A stretch of DNA of 64,000 nt from Pararhizobium gei (GTDB lineage: Bacteria > Pseudomonadota > Alphaproteobacteria > Rhizobiales > Rhizobiaceae): NCBI RefSeq assembly GCF_029223885.1, contig NZ_CP119409.1, forward strand, positions 522,001 to 586,000, given 5' to 3'. Position numbers and translations under genes: made by a program. Below the pieces are notes generated by a model, which did not search any database, was not told the DNA's origin, and was given only the letters and a program-made list of their open reading frames with translations. This document shows positions 18,077 through 27,380 of the stretch, one piece after another (the first letter of the stretch is position 1; every line of letters begins with the position of its first letter).

Positions 18077-18373
18077 ATGGCAAAAAATGGTGCATTTCTT
18101 TCCGACGACGGAAAATCGCGGATTTGCGTCCAGTGCGGGGCGAGCTTTCGGCGGTCGAGCCTGTCGAGAAAACTTGTCTGCACTGCGGCATGCAGCCGGG
18201 CGCGGATCACGGCGCGTCAGGAGAATGAACGGGCGTCGGCCATGGTAAGGCGACCGGCAGTGCTTCAACAATTCGCCGATTTGTTCCCCGGCCTGATCGC
18301 AGAGCGCAGTCGCGCCGACTGGCGGCAAAGGCGCTCCCGATCCGGCGCAAGCCGTGGCGGGGCAAAGGAATGA
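18077..18373 (+). CDS. Small zinc-ribbon-like prophage protein
   Basis: 98 residues from ATG 18077. Contains CVQCGASFRRSSLSRKLVC followed by TAAC, a four-cysteine set consistent with a zinc ribbon, then a basic segment with many Arg. Possibly nucleic-acid-binding. It ends 31 bp before the next gene on the same strand. No named family recognised. Confidence 0.55.
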   Translation: MAKNGAFLSDDGKSRICVQCGASFRRSSLSRKLVCTAACSRARITARQENERASAMVRRPAVLQQFADLFPGLIAERSRADWRQRRSRSGASRGGAKE

Positions 18374-18404
18374 TCTACCGGCTTCCGAGGAATGAGCGCG
18401 ACAG

Positions 18405-19307
18405 ATGTTAAAACGCAAAGGCCGCAAGGAAATTTCCGACGACGATACCGCCCTGATCCTCATGGGGCAGATGGTTGTCGGCCGCAATGCGCCCCCTGTT
18501 TCCGTTCGGGAAGCGGCGCGGCTGGCGCGGGACCAGCTTGGCGTCATGGGGCAATCTTCGGCCGCGACAGAGGATCGCCTCCGGCGCAAGTTCACCAGGC
18601 GGCGCGCAGATATCCTGAAAATGGTGTCCGTGAAAAAAGTCCCAATTAAGTCCCAAGCGCAGGCGAACGACTCGCGCTATGGATTTGTCCTCAACGAGGA
18701 TAGATCGATGCTGATGAGCCTTCCCACTGCCGTGCCGCCTCCCGGATTGTCCAAGCTCGAAGATTTCCCGAACTATGCGGCCGAGCATGCCAAGCTGAAG
18801 AAAATCGGCCGGGACATGACTGCGACCAAGGACGAGCTGACATCCCTGAAACGCCAGATTTTCGAGCGGGCGCAGGCCGAGGCGGATGCGCTGACGAATG
18901 CCAAAACCGCCTATCTCGACCGTGGCGAGCGGGCGCAGTACCGAAATCTTGAGCAGCTGCGCGACGATCTCGATTTTTCGCTGGACGTGATGAACGCGGC
19001 TTATTTCGATCAGGCCCAGCGCGTCAAGGCGGCAAAGGCCGAGGCCGAGACGGCGATTCGGGCCGAATACAAGAATGTTTTCGAGCCCCTTCATGTCGCT
19101 GCGCTCGCCGAGGTCTTCAAGATCGCCAAGCAGCTGAAAGAAGCCGTTACCCGCGCCGAACAACTTCGGCCGCCGCAGGATCCGCGTGTTCTAGTCCACA
19201 TGCCGGCTCTCGACGTGATCCTTCTCACCCTCAATCAGGGCCAGTTGGACACCTTCGGCAAGGTCGCCGCCGACAACTGGAAAGTCGGGAAGTGGACAGG
19301 AGAATGA
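18405..19307 (+). CDS. Prophage hypothetical protein with central coiled coil
   Basis: 300 residues. The N-terminal ~75 residues are basic and helical (VREAARLARDQLG, DRLRRKFTRRRADILKM). The centre is a long charged coiled coil (DELTSLKRQIFERAQAEADA, YRNLEQLRDDLDFSLDV). The end reads LTLNQGQLDTFGKVAADNWK. Its stop overlaps the ATG of the capsid gene (ATGA), so it is translationally coupled to it; a scaffold or head-assembly role is possible but only from position. Confidence 0.6.
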   Translation: MLKRKGRKEISDDDTALILMGQMVVGRNAPPVSVREAARLARDQLGVMGQSSAATEDRLRRKFTRRRADILKMVSVKKVPIKSQAQANDSRYGFVLNEDRSMLMSLPTAVPPPGLSKLEDFPNYAAEHAKLKKIGRDMTATKDELTSLKRQIFERAQAEADALTNAKTAYLDRGERAQYRNLEQLRDDLDFSLDVMNAAYFDQAQRVKAAKAEAETAIRAEYKNVFEPLHVAALAEVFKIAKQLKEAVTRAEQLRPPQDPRVLVHMPALDVILLTLNQGQLDTFGKVAADNWKVGKWTGE

Positions 19308-20563
19308 CGACGATGAAGCGAGATCCTGACGAGTTCGGCGCGGCCGACGACATGGTCGATTTTCTCACCGGCGATCCGTCTGTGGCGCTACGCAATGTCT
19401 TCGATATGCTTGCCCTGTCGGATAAGCCGGCTTTGCCGGTTGCCAATCATGCGGCTCCGCTCATTGCGCCGGAACAGACCAGGGGCACCATCGTGGCGGG
19501 ACCGGTCGCAACGCCCTTCGTTCGCACGACAGGCGAAAGGTTTTCGGCATTTCCGACCGTTGGCCATCAGGTGGCCGCCATTGCAGATGATCTGCGCGGC
19601 GGAAAGCGCGATCCGCGCCTTGTCGCAGCTCTCGGAAACAGCTCGGTCATCGGCACGGACGGCGGTTTTCTGATATGGCTGGAACATGCAATCGACCTGA
19701 TCCGGGGGGCGTTTGGCGAAAGCCTGCTGGCTCCGCTTACTGATCGACGCCGCAACGGCCGGGGCCGCGCAGGCCTGGTCCTGCCCGGTATCGATGAAAC
19801 CAGCCGGGCCGATGGGTCACGCTGGGGCGGCGCGCGCGCCTATTGGGGATCCGAGGGCGCTCAGTTCCTGCCGTCAAAGCCGAAATACAACCAGATCAGC
19901 CTGATACCGAAGAAGTTGTTCTGCTTCGGTTACGCGTCAGATGAACTCCTCGAGGATGCGATAGCGCTCAACGAGCATATGAAGGCCGTCTTCAAGGCGG
20001 AGGCATCATTCGCGCTCGATCGCGCGATCATGGCGGGATCCGGCATCGGGGAACCGCTTGGATATCTCAAGTCCCCTAGCCTGATCACGGTCGCAAAGGA
20101 GGCTGGCCAGCCTGCAGGCACCATTCTGCCCGACAACATCGGCGCAATGTGGAAGCGGTTGCCCGTTGCATCGCGCCGGCGTGCCGTCTGGATTGTCAAC
20201 GAAGATGTAGAATCCTCTCTCACGCGAGGGTCCGGGGCTGATGATCTCGGCCAAGTGTACCAGCCGGCCGGAACGGGCGGGAGCACGTTTCCGCTTCTTT
20301 ACGGACGGCCGATGATCGCAATGGAACAGGCTCCGGCGCTGGGTGATGTCGGGGATATTTCCGTTGCCGATCTCTCGCAATATCTGCTTCTCGACCTTGG
20401 CCTCCGTTCCGAAATGAGCATTCATGTCCGGTTCGTGGAGGATGAGGTCGCGGTTCGTTTCATCTGGCGAGGCGACGGCGCGCCGGGTTGGAAACAACCG
20501 GTCCTGTCCGCGAATGGATCTAATACCCGGTCACCGTTTGTCACCTTGGAGGCTCGTGTTTGA
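19304..20563 (+). CDS. Phage major capsid protein, HK97 type
   Basis: 419 residues. The C-terminal ~280 residues fit the HK97 fold: after RRNGRGRAGLVLPGIDETSR comes PKYNQISLIPKKLFCFGYAS, then DELLEDAIALNEHMKAVFKA, ALDRAIMAGSGIGEPLGYL, WIVNEDVESSL and the late VRFVEDEVAVRFIWRGDGAP. These match the E-loop, spine helix and P-domain order of phage capsids. The N-terminal ~100 residues may be a delta domain removed on maturation. The ATG at 19304 overlaps the upstream stop. The S49 protease gene lies downstream, the reverse of the usual protease-capsid order. Confidence 0.85.
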   Translation: MTTMKRDPDEFGAADDMVDFLTGDPSVALRNVFDMLALSDKPALPVANHAAPLIAPEQTRGTIVAGPVATPFVRTTGERFSAFPTVGHQVAAIADDLRGGKRDPRLVAALGNSSVIGTDGGFLIWLEHAIDLIRGAFGESLLAPLTDRRRNGRGRAGLVLPGIDETSRADGSRWGGARAYWGSEGAQFLPSKPKYNQISLIPKKLFCFGYASDELLEDAIALNEHMKAVFKAEASFALDRAIMAGSGIGEPLGYLKSPSLITVAKEAGQPAGTILPDNIGAMWKRLPVASRRRAVWIVNEDVESSLTRGSGADDLGQVYQPAGTGGSTFPLLYGRPMIAMEQAPALGDVGDISVADLSQYLLLDLGLRSEMSIHVRFVEDEVAVRFIWRGDGAPGWKQPVLSANGSNTRSPFVTLEARV

Positions 20564-20694
20564 GCCTTCCTGCGCGCCCGTCTGTCCACGGGCGCGGAAA
20601 ACGCCGGGCGGTAATCCTTTCCCGCTCGGAAAAACCCGGCCTCTGCCACGGCGGCCGGTTATTGGCCGGATTTAGATCATCTGGCCCGTCATGG

Positions 20695-20729
20695 CCCGGC
20701 GCATCGTCACTCCCGATGCGCCGGGCTTT
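20695..20729 (+). terminator. Strong hairpin between capsid and protease genes
   Basis: CCCGGCGCATCG (20695-20706) pairs perfectly with CGATGCGCCGGG (20714-20725) around a 7-nt loop, followed by CTTTA. The T-run is short, so it could be a terminator, an attenuator or an mRNA-stabilising end that gives high capsid output. Confidence 0.6.
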
Positions 20730-20750
20730 AGAAGAAACGAGGTTCCGCCG

Positions 20751-21644
20751 ATGTCTGCGATTGATTCCCTGCTTCAAACCCACTGGGCCATAGAGCCGAC
20801 CTGGTTGCCGCGTCTTGCGGCCTTGGCCCAGCGCGATAACGGCTCGCCGACCGTGCGCGAGGTTCAGCCGTGGCAGAAGCGCGACTACGAGCACATGGCC
20901 GGTCCCGGCGCAACGAAGCTGACCGGCGGACACCGTGCATCCCTGGTCGATAACGTCGCTATTATCCCGGTCATGGGGCCTATATTTCCCCGTGCCAACA
21001 TGATGACCGAAATGTCCGGTGCGACGAGCTGCAACATGCTGGCAATCGATCTGGCGGCGGCGATCAACAACAATAGCGAAGTCGGCGCAATCCTCTTGCT
21101 TGTCGACAGTCCTGGCGGCGCTGTTACCGGAATTGCGGATTTCGCGAACAAGGTTGCCGAAGCGGCGCGAATCAAGCCCGTCATGGCCTATGTGCAGGGG
21201 CAGGCATGCTCTGCCGCCTATTGGATTGCCAGCGCCGCATCCGAGGTTGCCGTGGATCGTACGGCCGTCGTCGGTTCGATCGGTGTCGTCGTGGCGACGG
21301 CTCGCCAGGTGGCGGCGGGACAAAGTGGCTATCTCGATGTTGAAATCGTCAGCACCAACGCGCCGAACAAACGGCCGGATCTCGGAGCCAATGAAGGCGT
21401 CGCGGAAGTGCGGCGGACACTCGACGCCCTTGAGCGGATTTTCATTGCGGACGTGGCGCGGGGTCGCAAGGTCACCGCGTCTCAGGTCGTTGAAAAATTC
21501 GGCAAGGGCGGGCTGATGGTGGGACTTGAGGCAAAGTCGGCCGGAATGGTCGATCGCGTCCAGACGCTCGAATTCACGATGCAGGGGCTTCGCCGGGTCG
21601 CGAAAGACTGGATCACCCAGCGCCGCGTCAAGAGTGCGCGCTAA
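20751..21644 (+). CDS. S49-family serine peptidase, likely prohead protease
   Basis: 297 residues from ATG 20751 (GAGG about 8 bases upstream). Resembles SppA/C-type phage proteases of peptidase family S49. Motifs: NVAIIPVMGPIFPRAN, the LLVDSPGGAVTGIADFA oxyanion segment, and the nucleophile in GQACSAAYWIASAA; VGSIGVVVATARQ follows. Such proteases cut the scaffold and capsid precursor during head maturation. It lies 187 bp downstream of the capsid gene across a strong hairpin. Next gene begins 1 bp after its stop. Confidence 0.85.
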   Translation: MSAIDSLLQTHWAIEPTWLPRLAALAQRDNGSPTVREVQPWQKRDYEHMAGPGATKLTGGHRASLVDNVAIIPVMGPIFPRANMMTEMSGATSCNMLAIDLAAAINNNSEVGAILLLVDSPGGAVTGIADFANKVAEAARIKPVMAYVQGQACSAAYWIASAASEVAVDRTAVVGSIGVVVATARQVAAGQSGYLDVEIVSTNAPNKRPDLGANEGVAEVRRTLDALERIFIADVARGRKVTASQVVEKFGKGGLMVGLEAKSAGMVDRVQTLEFTMQGLRRVAKDWITQRRVKSAR

Positions 21645-21645
21645 C

Positions 21646-21930
21646 ATGAAGATCGACCTGGGAAGCTCAACATTGAAGTCCGAACGCGATGCCGCTGTGC
21701 GAGCGCTGCACGCAGCCGTCGAGAGGGCCGCCAAGCTGGAAACGGCGATGGATACGATCATGACGGGTTTCCGCCGTGTCGTGATGTTGCGCGCGGCCAA
21801 CCGCAAGCGGGAGGCATGGGAACTGAACCTCTCCCTTATCGAAAGTTTCGAGATCCTCACGGACTTGCCTGCAAGCGTTTCGTTTCGGGCAATCCTTGCA
21901 GGCATGAAGGACGAAGATCATGGCCGCTGA
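21646..21930 (+). CDS. Small prophage hypothetical protein
   Basis: 94 residues, start ATG one base after the protease stop and end overlapping the tape-measure start by 11 bases. Helical and charged (LKSERDAAVRALHAAVERAA, MLRAANRKREAWELNLSLIE). Tight packing suggests co-translation with its neighbours. No family recognised; position between head and tail genes would suit a small head-tail or tail-assembly factor, which is inference only. Confidence 0.55.
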   Translation: MKIDLGSSTLKSERDAAVRALHAAVERAAKLETAMDTIMTGFRRVVMLRAANRKREAWELNLSLIESFEILTDLPASVSFRAILAGMKDEDHGR

Positions 21931-24221
21931 GCGGGAACAGAGAATTGTCGAACTGATCGTAGACGCTTCGGGAACGGTCGCCGGAATGCAGGCGGCCGGG
22001 AGTGCCTATGACCATTTTGGCGACCGTGCCGCCATGGTCGAACAAAAGGTAGCGGCTTACCTTCAGCGGCAAAGCGATCTCTATTTGCGCGTGCCTCGCA
22101 GCATTGATGGCGTGACGCGATCCTATGAGAACCTGCAGGCGAAATTGGACCCGGTTTTCCATACGCAACTGCGGATGGAACGGGAGATGACCAAAAGCCT
22201 TTCACTGATCAACCAGGCTGTCCTGACTGGTGTGACGACAGAGCAGCAGGCAAATAAGGATATTCTCCTGCTTAAGCAACAGCAGGTCGAGGCCATCAAT
22301 CGTGTTCGGGATGCGCAGCTTGCCGCAAACAATGTCGTTGCGAGATCGGGCACGAATAATGTGGTGGCGACGCCGGGCACGAACCCGATGATGCATGGCG
22401 CGAACGACAACTTGCTGCAAAATCGACGCCAGAACCTGAATTATCAGCTTTTTGACATCGGACAGTCTGCCTATGGCGGCATGGGCCTCGGGATGATCGC
22501 TGCGCAACAGGGGCCGCAGATTGCGCAACTCTACGCCTCGCAGGGCGGACTGAATGCGGCCATGAAGGACTTCGGCAATATCCTCGGGACGGTCGTAAGG
22601 GTTGCCGTGCCGGTGGGTACCGTGCTTGCCGGTATCTATGGCGCTTATCGTCTGATCGGCTCCTATTCGGTCGAGGCGACGCTTGCGATTGACGATAATA
22701 CACGGGCCTTGGCTGAACAGGCGGCGTCCTGGCGGCAGATAGAGGGGCAGGTCTCGCAGCTTTCTCAGGTCCAGAAAACCTACAACGATGTGATCACCGA
22801 CAGCGCTCGGGCGCACTCGGATGCCACGACGACAATCATTGCGAACACCGAGCGCGAGTTCAATGCGAAGAAGGCGTTGCTGGAATTGGAAGCACAGCGC
22901 CAGCAGGCCTCCATCGCCCTGCAGCAATCCGAGATTGCCATTGCCGGTCATCAGGTACGGCGCGACATCACGGCCGGCGATCCGGGAGATTGGTACCAGC
23001 CGTTTGACAGCACGAACCCGATCAGCAGCGTTCGCATGAACCTTGAGGCTCGCGGGATGGCTGACCCACGCATCGGGAGTGTGCCGTTCGTTCGCATTCC
23101 CGAAGAGATCAGCGGTGTGCAGCAGCTGCAGGCCGATCTGGAAAATAATCCTGCTATTCAGAAGCTCAAAGAGATGCGGGCCAACCTCGAATTGACCGAG
23201 ATCGCCGCTGAAAAGATGCGGAAGGCGTTGCTCCAGACCTTTGACGTGACGGCCGGTGGCACGGTTAATCGGGACGGAGAATACAATCAGTTTGTGCCCT
23301 TGAACCCGGCCGTGCCGACTGCTGACCCCCGCAGGTCGATAGATATCGATACGACTGTCAAGAAGGACTCCACCCAGCGTGAGGATCGGTTGCGGCAATT
23401 GCGGCAGGAGCATGACTTGCTCGGCATGTCAGCCGGGGCCGCAGCTAAATTGCGCTTCGAGCAGGATGCGCTCAATGATGCGGTTTCGAGGAACATCGAT
23501 CTGAGTGGCCCGCAGCGCGAGGCGATCCGCAGGCAGGCGGATGAGTACGGCCTGCTCACGCTTGACGGCTGGCGCCGCGGCTAAAATGCGCTTTGAGCAG
23601 GATGCGCTTAATGATGCGACTTCGAAGAATATCAGACTGAGCCGCCCACAGATCGACGCGATCCGCAATCAGGCGGATGAATACGGCCGGCTAACGGACA
23701 AGATGGCATCGGCCAAACTTGTACAAAATCTACAGTTTGAACGCGACCAGATGTTTAGGAGCGAGAGCGAGAAGGGTATCGCCTCACAACTGCGCTCAGC
23801 GGGTTTGCCGGTGGATTTGACCAGCCAAGATGCGGCCATTTTGCGCGCCGATAATTTGGTAAAGCAATACGGATCTACGTGGGAGAGCGTCGGTGAAATC
23901 GGACGGTCGTCTATCGATAAAATGACCGATGGGCTGCAGAACGGTTTTAAAAACGGAGCTGATATCTTCAAGAGCATTCTCGGGGATATCAATAGGGAAA
24001 TGCTGCAGCTGGCGGTCGCCAATCCGCTGAAGAATGCGATATTCGGCGACAATCAAACAACGCTGGCCGACGTCGGCGGCGTGAGTGGCTTCTTCTCGGC
24101 GCTTACCGGCGGCAAAATGCCAGTGAACCCTTCCGTAGGGGCTGGAATCCATAATACGGCGTCGATGTCCGTAACCAGATCGACCGTAATAATTTCCGGT
24201 GAAGAAGGACAATCCACATGA
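21920..24221 (+). pseudogene. Phage tail tape-measure-like protein, frameshifted
   Basis: Two frames together give about 766 residues. The first (21920-23584) has long amphipathic helices, a hydrophobic stretch around MGLGMIAAQQGPQIAQLYAS and VAVPVGTVLAGIYGAYRLIG, and Gln-rich helices, like short tape-measure proteins of prophages. It ends with repeat 1, GAAAKLRFEQDALNDAVSRN. The second frame (to 24221) resumes at repeat 2, GAAAKMRFEQDALNDATSKN, and ends with LGDINREMLQLAVANPLKNA, typical of tape-measure C-termini. The break lies near 23560-23580, between the repeats. No slippery heptamer is seen. Confidence 0.7.
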
Positions 24222-24973
24222 GTGCTTTTGTATCAGTTCGCCTTCCTGACTCCATCCAGCTTCTTGCCGATGGAGCGGCATACGATGCTGACGGGACTAT
24301 CACGAGCTTTCAGAGAAAAGTTATGGTCGGAGACAAAGTGCCGGTCGCGATCGCCGTTCGCGGCGCAAGCGGACATTCGTTGGCGCATGCACGCGCCCTT
24401 TGCAGCCTGGCTGACGAAAATGGTGTTATCGAGATGATCGACGCGCTAAGATCCTACCAGTTGAACTTATCGGTGCGTCGTCACTTCCAGAATGATGAAA
24501 AGGCCGGTTTTGACTTCGCGGTCGCCGTTTGGCACCCGACCGAAGGACCGCAGCAGTTCCGAATTCACAGCTATCCCACGCTTCCAGACTTCGCGCCGTT
24601 CGAACTGCACTCAGTCGAATTCCTGCTTGCCTGCGGCTCTTACTTCGATAGTCAGGCGCTGTTTGATCGTGGCATTCTTCCTGTCCGTGGCGATGGTCAT
24701 ATATGGGCGAAAACAAAAGGTGCCGAAATCATGGACCTGATGCGAGCCACGAAAGCCGACAATCTTCCGGGATATGAGGGAGAGCCCTTTTATGCGATCG
24801 GCGGGCACGTCGATCTTGCGAGCGTTACAGCCGAAGGGGCAAGCATCGAGCGGGTTCGTGTGTGGAAGGACCGTATCGGACGAAAGATCAAGCCAGAGGT
24901 TGAAGAACCAGCCGCAAACGTCGCCGGTCTCAACCGGCAAATGCGCCGTGCCATGCGGCGTCGGACCGCTTAG
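24218..24973 (+). CDS. Prophage hypothetical protein, possibly Ntn-hydrolase-like
   Basis: 251 residues, ATG overlapping the tape-measure stop (ATGA). The N-terminus (VSVRLPDSIQLLADGAAYDA, DGTITSFQRKV, VAIAVRGASG) recalls proteasome-like N-terminal nucleophile hydrolase folds found next to tail genes in some alphaproteobacterial prophages, but the catalytic residue cannot be placed. The C-terminus is basic (LNRQMRRAMRRRTA). Family assignment is a guess from pattern and position. Confidence 0.5.
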   Translation: MSAFVSVRLPDSIQLLADGAAYDADGTITSFQRKVMVGDKVPVAIAVRGASGHSLAHARALCSLADENGVIEMIDALRSYQLNLSVRRHFQNDEKAGFDFAVAVWHPTEGPQQFRIHSYPTLPDFAPFELHSVEFLLACGSYFDSQALFDRGILPVRGDGHIWAKTKGAEIMDLMRATKADNLPGYEGEPFYAIGGHVDLASVTAEGASIERVRVWKDRIGRKIKPEVEEPAANVAGLNRQMRRAMRRRTA

Positions 24974-25008
24974 ATATCCATGTTCCGACGCGTCAGGAAG
25001 CGGTCGGC

Positions 25009-25431
25009 CTAGAGGCCGACAGCCTTGCGCAGCGCGTCGTCAATGCGCGTTTGCCAGCCTTTGCCGGTCGCCTTGAATGCCTGGATCACGTCCGGGGAAA
25101 GGCGGATGGATATTTGCTCTTTCGGGTTGTCAATCGGCGGCCGACCCTTCCTGGTCCTATCGATGCTTGCGGCGAGGTCGGGGAAGGCTTCGCGAAACGG
25201 CTTGGCTTTCCCCGCCTCGTGGGCGGAAAGCGGGCGCTCGATCTCGGGATCGGGGCCGATCATGTCGCCGGTCGCCTCGTCAATCCACCAGCCGTCCGCG
25301 TCCTGGCGGACGCCACCAGCCTGGATGATCGCCTGCATCTGATCATTGTAGACCTGCCAACGGCGCATCAGCTCGGCATCGTCGTTCTCGCCAAGGTCTT
25401 TCGTCTCAAAACTGGGCCATACTTTCTTCAT
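25009..25431 (-). CDS. brnA: BrnA-family antitoxin
   Basis: 140 residues from ATG 25431 (a GTG at 25440 is an alternative that would overlap brnT). The C-terminal BrnA domain reads KEQISIRLSPDVIQAFKATG then GWQTRIDDALRKAV, a ribbon-helix-helix DNA-binding region that also neutralises BrnT. The N-terminal ~90 residues are acidic and longer than in minimal BrnA proteins. Second gene of the toxin-antitoxin operon, in the usual brnT-brnA order, 5 bp after brnT. Confidence 0.85.
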   Translation of the reverse strand: MKKVWPSFETKDLGENDDAELMRRWQVYNDQMQAIIQAGGVRQDADGWWIDEATGDMIGPDPEIERPLSAHEAGKAKPFREAFPDLAASIDRTRKGRPPIDNPKEQISIRLSPDVIQAFKATGKGWQTRIDDALRKAVGL

Positions 25432-25436
25432 GAAGA

Positions 25437-25679
25437 TCACTTCCTTTCGTTTCGGCTTGCGCGGCGCATGGAAATCACCGAGAGGGCTTCCGAACCGAGC
25501 GGCCGGAAAACAACCGCGACGACGACAGTGCCGTTGAAATCACCGATAGCGAGAAACCGGCCTTGCTTTGCATCTTCGATGCGGGCGGCTTCGAAAAATT
25601 CGACCGTCAGGTCTGCGAAATCATAGCCATGCTTGGCTATGTTCGAAAGGCGTTTCGGTTCGTCATAGGTGATGTTCAT
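25437..25679 (-). CDS. brnT: BrnT-family toxin (ribonuclease)
   Basis: 80 residues. BrnT is a RelE-fold ribonuclease that slows translation under stress until bound by BrnA. Family signs are DEPKRLSNIAKHGYDFADLT at the N-terminus, the GRFLAIGDFNGTVVVAVVF strand pair, and the C-terminal ISMRRASRNERK with the conserved Arg residues. First gene of the operon, transcribed away from a promoter region with two inverted-repeat pairs. Confidence 0.88.
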   Translation of the reverse strand: MNITYDEPKRLSNIAKHGYDFADLTVEFFEAARIEDAKQGRFLAIGDFNGTVVVAVVFRPLGSEALSVISMRRASRNERK

Positions 25680-25687
25680 GCGATTAA

Positions 25688-25766
25688 TGTATCACATTTA
25701 ATCGCGCGTGCAAGTGTTTTTGTGATACAAAAATGCCAGATGTTTCACGGTGATCCTGGTGAAACA
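25688..25766. promoter_or_regulatory. Paired inverted repeats upstream of brnT (probable operator region)
   Basis: TGTATCAC (25688-25695) is the complement of GTGATACA (25722-25729), and TGTTTCAC (25741-25748) of GTGAAACA (25759-25766). The two sets share the half-site TGT(A/T)TCAC. BrnA-type antitoxins autorepress by binding repeats near the brnT promoter, so these are good operator candidates; they also lie before the divergent gene at 25811. Confidence 0.6.
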
Positions 25767-25810
25767 CTCGGTCACTACCTATTTAATTTTAGATGGTGAG
25801 GGGTGAAGAC

Positions 25811-26368
25811 ATGAATAGGCATCATATCGACCTGACGGGCGCGGAAAATGCGCTTGTGGAGCGCATCGACCTACGGGACCATCTGCCGTCCGGCGAGGAT
25901 CCGCATGTCATTTATCTTGCGAACCGGGAGCCTATCCTTGCCTTGCTTCAGTCACTCAACGACCGCAAGGCGATCCCGCCACAGCGCCTGGCATACTGGA
26001 ACGATCCGGCATACACGAGCGGCCCTTCGAAGCTTTCGCGCAAGGAGGTGTTCGAGAGCAACGGTACCTACGGCCCAGACATTTTTGCGCACCCGCATTT
26101 TCGCAGGTATCTGCGCTATTTCCTGTACGGGGCCGATCTGCCAGCGGCAGCAATTCGCGAGTTCGAACAGCAGCTCGCCAGCTTCGGGACATTCAGCGGA
26201 AGCGACATCATTGCCCTGACCGCGAAGACACGCGAGATCGTGCGGCGTCATCGCCTCACGGATGATTCAGTCCCGGATGAGTTCTTCAAGCTGGCGCTCG
26301 ACAACGGGCTTGACCGTCACGCGGCAAAGGCCGTGCGACGGGATGCGATGCAGGCGAAGCGCCGGTAG
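25811..26368 (+). CDS. Prophage hypothetical protein
   Basis: 185 residues from ATG 25811. Soluble, mixed alpha/beta, with ENALVERIDLRDHLP, an aromatic LRYFLYGADLPAAAIREFEQ segment and a helical C-terminus (LTAKTREIVRRHRLTDD, DRHAAKAVRRDAMQAKRR). No catalytic motif or family recognised. It is divergent from brnT and shares the repeat-rich region with it. Confidence 0.55.
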   Translation: MNRHHIDLTGAENALVERIDLRDHLPSGEDPHVIYLANREPILALLQSLNDRKAIPPQRLAYWNDPAYTSGPSKLSRKEVFESNGTYGPDIFAHPHFRRYLRYFLYGADLPAAAIREFEQQLASFGTFSGSDIIALTAKTREIVRRHRLTDDSVPDEFFKLALDNGLDRHAAKAVRRDAMQAKRR

Positions 26369-27380
26369 TGGGCAACATTTTCGATGACGGTGGGGAAATT
26401 CGCCACCGTGACGCCACGCCGCTGCATCTATAGATCGGCCAAGGGTGCCTTTGGCAGGGCGAATGGATAGCGTCCATTCTTCGGGCATTCAATACCGAAC
26501 GTCTCCCAGATGCGATCTTCCAGGATGCGGAAGGTCGCATCGGCGTTCTCTTCCAAATCTATTGCAATAGCTCGGAAGCGCGCTCCTCTTGTAAGATCGA
26601 ATTTTCCTAGAATAAGCCCTCCGCGAGTTTCGATGTAACCCTTTTCCTCTGTAGATTTAAACTGCGCATCAACGACCCATCGGGCTGAATTTTTGCCGTT
26701 ATAGCGACCAATGTAGTGCGCGAGATAGAGCATATGGGCGGCTGTAGCAGTTGCATCGTATGGATCGATGCGAATGTCTGGTTCGACGCCACTGGGGTCT
26801 ATGTTTCCAAGTAATTCAATGATTCCAGTCTGTTCGATGCGCCAGCGACTGCACACTTTGGCGCGGACCGTTCCAAGGCTTTCTTTGTACCTCTCGGTAC
26901 CAAAGGCTCTGAACTGCCATTCCTCAAGCGACCAAAGAGGATATTCCGCTATGCCATCGCCCGCGGAAGACTGACTCCAGGGGGCTATTTTTCCAGATCG
27001 CAGGTCTTTCGCAACCTTGGGAATATCCATTGCTCGTTCCGAGAGGGCGGTGAAACGAAAACTAAGTCCTACCTTGTCATCATGATAACGTGAAAATTTC
27101 AATCGGCCGAGATCCAATTCCTCTTTAATGCGCTCCCTACTCGTTCGTGCCTCCCAGAACGCGTTTTGCATATCACTCATCTCCATGGGCTTTGATGAAG
27201 CGTCTCTCCGCCAATAGCATCCCGGCGGCTGTCCAAATCCATGCGGAGCTGAAAGCGTCTGTGGCACATCGATAACGATAAATCCTTCATTTGCACCAAT
27301 TGCTGAAGGGATCGCGCGAACGGTGAGGCCCTGAATTGGCGGTGAAATAATTTGACCGAGCGCATCCTTCAGCCGTTCGG

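Noticed and set aside
23540..23590. Programmed frameshift in the tape-measure gene
   Set aside because: No slippery heptamer is present, and the break falls between internal repeats; deletion is the simpler explanation. Known programmed slips lie in the small gene before the tape measure, not inside it.
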